From JBNJEM01 sp051745935 (GTDB lineage: Bacteria; Planctomycetota; Planctomycetia; Pirellulales; Pirellulaceae): 15,909 nucleotides of DNA. The stretch lies in assembly GCA_051745935.1 (NCBI GenBank), contig JBNJEM010000100.1, forward strand, positions 1-15,909, read 5' to 3'. The position numbers were made by a program, and so were the translations under genes. Within the stretch, counting starts at the first letter, position 1, and each line of letters begins with the position of its first letter. The notes beneath the pieces were generated by a model. It was not told where the DNA came from, did not search any database, and saw only the letters and a program-made list of their open reading frames with translations. Of this stretch, positions 13,035-15,909 are shown one piece after another.

Positions 13035-14867
13035 ATGATTATCACCGTGGCCAGTGGCAAAGGGGGAACGGGAAAGACTACGTTTGCCGTGAATTTGGCG
13101 TATGCATTGGCCGCTCGCGGCGACCCCGTTCGTCTTTTGGATTGCGATGTCGAGGAACCGAACGATCATTTGTTCGTGAAACCGGAATTCAGCGAGCAAG
13201 CGGACGTTAATGTGTTGAAACCGGTATGGGAGCCGGACAAGTGCACGGGGTGCGGGGAATGCGCGGATGCATGCCTCTACAATGCAATTGCCGTGGTCAA
13301 GGGCAAAGTGCTTATCTTCAATGAGCTGTGTCATTCCTGCGGCGCGTGCAGCTACGTGTGTCCGGAAGATGCGTTACGCGAGGAGCCCGTGGGAATTGGA
13401 AAGGTTCAAACGGCTCCCAAGCATGCGCCGTTCTACTTCGGACATGGTCTGCTGAACGTGGCTGAATCTTTAGCTCCGGACGTGGTCCAGGCGGTCAAAG
13501 GCCATATTGATCCGGAAGTTGTGAACATCTTGGATGCGTCTCCCGGTACGGCTTGCCCGGTGGTCAAGGCTCTGGAGGGATCGGATGTGGCCGTGTTGTT
13601 GACCGAACCCACCCCATTCGGGCTCAATGATTTAAAGCTGGCCACCGCAATGACGCTTGAAATGGGGATTCCAACGGGGATCGTGGTCAACCGATCCGAC
13701 GGCACGGACCGGATCATCGATGAGTGGGCGGAGCACGCGGGAGTGCCGGTCATTGGGCGCATTCCGTTTCGGCGCAAGTATGCCGTCACCTATTCCTCGG
13801 GCGAGATCCTCGTGCGGCATCACGATGAGTTGAAAACAAACTTGCTCGAAATATACGATAGGATCATGGCATTGCCCAGCAGCGAGGTGGCGGCCCCCCC
13901 GGCATTGGAACGGATCGAAATCAGCACGGACGAACCGCGTCCTTTTGCGGTTGGGCGCGCTTCCGACTACAAGGAAGTGACGGTCATCAGTGGAAAAGGG
14001 GGCACTGGAAAGACAACCGTAACGGTTTCCTTCGCGGTGTTATCGGGCGGCCAGGTGCTGGCTGATAATGACGTGGACGCCGCCGACTTGCACTTGCTGC
14101 TGGCCCCGCGGGTCCGAGAGTCGCATCCGTTCGCTGGCGGCGTAAAGGCGGTTGTCGATTCGCAACAGTGTGTCGGGTGTGGAGCGTGTGCCGAGGCTTG
14201 TCATTTTGATGCGTTTCGATTTGACGGACCTGGTAACGGTTCAATTGACAAAACCTGGCGAATTGATCCGATCGCCTGTGAAGGATGTGGTTTGTGTGTT
14301 AGAGTTTGTCCCGCCGGCGCCATTGAAACCGAAGAGTCGATTACCGGGAATTGGTATGTATCCGACACGGACTATGGGCCCATGGTCCATGCCCGGTTGG
14401 GAATCGCGGAAGAGAATTCCGGGCGGTTGGTAACGCAAGTGCGCAACCGGGCCAACGAGTTGGCCGTGGAACTGCATGCGGCCCGGATTTTGGGCGACGG
14501 TCCGCCGGGAACCGGGTGTCCGGTGATCGCCTCGGTTTCCGGGGCCGACCTGGTCCTGATTGTCACTGAACCGACGGTTTCCGGCGTGCATGACATGGAA
14601 CGGGTGCTGGACCTTTCCGCGCATTTTGGCGTTCCGGCATTGGTGATCATCAACAAAGCGGATCTGAACACGGAACAGGCCGCCCGTATCGATGACATTG
14701 CGAGGCGGTGGGATTCCCGCGTCATCGTTCGCATCCCCTTTGATCGAGCAGTCAACGACGCACTCATGAACGGAAAACCGGTTGTGCTGCACGGGGAGAA
14801 CGGCGCCGCCAACGCCATTAAGAACGCGTGGCATGCGGTACGGACGGAACTGGAGAGAATTGACTGA
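13035..14867 (+). CDS. Fused tandem MinD-type ATPases, each with an inserted 2[4Fe-4S] ferredoxin (Orp3/Orp4-like fusion)
   Basis: Two complete MinD/Mrp-like P-loop ATPases are joined in one 610-aa chain. Module 1 (~1-285) has deviant Walker A SGKGGTGKTT near residue 7, DCDVEEPNDHL, then an inserted ferredoxin (C70, C73, C76, C80; CHSCGACSYVC), and DASPGTACPV. Module 2 (~315-610) repeats this: SGKGGTGKTT near 318, NDVDAADLHLLL, ferredoxin CVGCGACAEAC (from C379) and CEGCGLCVRVC, and DGPPGTGCPV. In Desulfovibrio and many anaerobes these are two adjacent genes, part of the ORP complex; here a linker of ~30 residues joins them. Such ATPases probably load or move metal clusters, or link redox to cell processes. 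ATG 13035 fits the first strand and has AAGGAA 9 nt upstream. The protein is cytoplasmic; no signal peptide or membrane segment was seen. Confidence 0.92.
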   Translation: MIITVASGKGGTGKTTFAVNLAYALAARGDPVRLLDCDVEEPNDHLFVKPEFSEQADVNVLKPVWEPDKCTGCGECADACLYNAIAVVKGKVLIFNELCHSCGACSYVCPEDALREEPVGIGKVQTAPKHAPFYFGHGLLNVAESLAPDVVQAVKGHIDPEVVNILDASPGTACPVVKALEGSDVAVLLTEPTPFGLNDLKLATAMTLEMGIPTGIVVNRSDGTDRIIDEWAEHAGVPVIGRIPFRRKYAVTYSSGEILVRHHDELKTNLLEIYDRIMALPSSEVAAPPALERIEISTDEPRPFAVGRASDYKEVTVISGKGGTGKTTVTVSFAVLSGGQVLADNDVDAADLHLLLAPRVRESHPFAGGVKAVVDSQQCVGCGACAEACHFDAFRFDGPGNGSIDKTWRIDPIACEGCGLCVRVCPAGAIETEESITGNWYVSDTDYGPMVHARLGIAEENSGRLVTQVRNRANELAVELHAARILGDGPPGTGCPVIASVSGADLVLIVTEPTVSGVHDMERVLDLSAHFGVPALVIINKADLNTEQAARIDDIARRWDSRVIVRIPFDRAVNDALMNGKPVVLHGENGAANAIKNAWHAVRTELERID

Positions 14868-14907
14868 CCGGTTTTTCCACGTCAGGAACATCTTGGCCGA
14901 AAATCGC

Positions 14908-15792
14908 ATGACGAACACGGAACTCGAGGGAATCAGGAAATGGTTTGAAGATCACGTTCAAACTTACGCGTCTCCCACCGGCACGTTCCCCCCATTACTT
15001 CAACTGAAAGTGGAACATAGCGAACGGGTGGCTCGCGATTCCCGTTCCCTGGCCGGGGAAATGGAGTGGATCTCGGCGGATGTCAATGTGGCCGAAGCCG
15101 TGGGATGGCTGCATGACGTGGGGCGGTTCTCCCAGTTCGCCGAATTTGGTACGTTTTCCGATCGTCACTCCGTGGACCATGGCCACCGCGGATGGGAAGT
15201 TCTGAAGGAGTCCAACGTTCTGGCGGCCCTGGATGGGAGGGATAAGGACGCTATTCTGACGAGTGTCCGTTACCACAATGCTAGAACCATCCCGGAGCAT
15301 GTTGGCTCACGCGCCAAATCTTATGCTTCAGGCGGGCGGATTTGTCCGGGTGGAAAGCTGCCCGACGCAAGCCGTCCTCCCGTTGGTCGGACTCGCGGCG
15401 GACAAAGTCATCCGCGACCGGTATATCTCGCACTGATCCGCGATGCCGACAAGCTCGACATCTTTCGTATTGTCCATGACGCAGTCGAGAGAGACGGCTT
15501 TCAAGAACTTGCTGACATGCTCCCTCAAGTGCAACTCGACGCCCCCATCAGCCCCGTCCTGTTGGAGGAACTGGAGAGGCGCCGGTGCGGTTCATTGGAA
15601 CACGTCGGATCGCGGTCCGATTATCTGCTCATGCAATTGTCCTGGGTGTACGACATCAATTACTCGTCCACGTTCAGACGCATCGTGCAACGTGGTATTG
15701 TCCGCGGCATTGCACGGGAATTACCCCTCGAGGACAGCCGAGTCAGGGGTATTGTCCAAGCAGCCGAACGGTATGTAGACGAACAAACGTGA
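14908..15792 (+). CDS. HD-domain phosphohydrolase-like protein carrying an in-frame repeat insertion
   Basis: Metal-dependent HD-superfamily protein, 294 aa, substrate unknown. Metal ligands are visible: H37 (KVEHSERVA), H69-D70 (WLHDVGRFSQF), HSVDHGHRGWEVL, RYHN near 123, and RDADKLDIF (178-186). Between RYHN and RDADKLD, residues ~138-173 (from KSYASGGRICPGGK to GGQSHPRPVY) are Gly/Pro/Arg-rich, unlike the rest, and are encoded by the palindromic element at 15321-15425. The 35-codon insert keeps the frame. ATG 14908 is used; TTG 14893, with AGGAA a few bases upstream, is an alternative. It follows the ATPase gene by 40 nt, so it is probably co-transcribed. The insert sits in a loop between metal-site helices, so activity may survive. 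Confidence 0.85.
   Translation: MTNTELEGIRKWFEDHVQTYASPTGTFPPLLQLKVEHSERVARDSRSLAGEMEWISADVNVAEAVGWLHDVGRFSQFAEFGTFSDRHSVDHGHRGWEVLKESNVLAALDGRDKDAILTSVRYHNARTIPEHVGSRAKSYASGGRICPGGKLPDASRPPVGRTRGGQSHPRPVYLALIRDADKLDIFRIVHDAVERDGFQELADMLPQVQLDAPISPVLLEELERRRCGSLEHVGSRSDYLLMQLSWVYDINYSSTFRRIVQRGIVRGIARELPLEDSRVRGIVQAAERYVDEQT
15321..15425 (+). mobile_element. Palindromic element family 2 inserted in frame in the HD-domain gene (RPE-like)
   Basis: A 105-bp segment homologous to the complement of 10277-10380, with a 52-bp identical core (15351-15402). Its right end also matches 8177-8201 exactly. Ends are partly complementary: gcggatttgtccg (15336-15348) and cggacaaagtcatccgc (15399-15415). The length is a multiple of three and the reading frame has no stop, as in Rickettsia palindromic elements, although there is no sequence evidence of kinship to those. 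Confidence 0.8.
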
Positions 15793-15810
15793 AGTCGGTT
15801 TCGTTTTGGA

Positions 15811-15909
15811 TAGCCGTTCACGGGTGCCGCCATACGGCCTGGACACAGGAGCCCGCATGGATGCCACGGGCTTGTCCCGTGGTGGTTCACGTTCGCCGCT
15901 ACAAACTGG
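15811..15909 (+). mobile_element. MITE-like element, family 1, copy cut by the window end
   Basis: Begins tagccgttcacgggtgcc and follows the complement of the right copy closely for 99 bases, through the palindrome ccacgggcttgtcccgtgg to cgccgctacaaac. It has a single unit of the 20-bp sequence duplicated in the right copy. The right end lies outside the window. It starts 18 nt past the HD-domain gene stop. Confidence 0.75.

Overview
The window looks like chromosomal DNA of an anaerobic or facultatively fermentative planctomycete. Support for this: GC-rich coding sequence, a secreted sulfatase next to a secreted DUF1080 protein (a gene pair greatly expanded in Planctomycetes), many dispersed palindromic repeats between genes, and genes for strictly anaerobic Fe-S enzymes. 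No rRNA or tRNA gene and no CRISPR array was seen. The phylum assignment is inference.

Layout. Positions 1-349 are a repeat-bearing leader. Positions 350-4921 hold a + strand operon hydB-hydA-hydC for a trimeric, NAD(P)-linked [FeFe] hydrogenase of the electron-bifurcating type. Positions 4942-5160 hold a repeat fragment and a degraded gene end. Positions 5160-8100 hold two - strand genes, a DUF1080 protein and a sulfatase. The sulfatase lies between two inverted, full-length copies of a 240-270 bp element with terminal inverted repeats and apparent target-site duplications (MITE-like). Positions 8277-15792 hold a + strand locus: a sigma-54 activator with a cysteine-containing PAS domain, a sigma-54-type promoter, a NifX-like protein, a tiny Gly-rich zinc-ribbon protein, a radical SAM protein, a fusion of two MinD-type ATPases that each carry a 2[4Fe-4S] ferredoxin insert, and an HD-domain protein. 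Another MITE-like copy begins at 15811 and runs off the end.

How the genes work together. HydABC would couple H2 production or consumption to NAD(P)H and ferredoxin; its maturases (HydE, HydF, HydG) are not in the window. The 8277-15792 locus resembles the orange-protein (ORP) locus of Desulfovibrio: NifX-family protein, paired MinD/ferredoxin ATPases, and a sigma-54 activator with an Fe-S-sensing PAS domain. Here the two ATPases are one polypeptide and the locus is interrupted by repeats.

The most unusual features are (a) a ~105 bp palindromic element inserted in frame in the HD-domain gene, with an inverted intergenic copy 5 kb away and a partial third copy, much as Rickettsia palindromic elements behave; (b) the MITE pair around the sulfatase; and (c) a ~230 bp fold-back sequence just upstream of the sigma-54 promoter.
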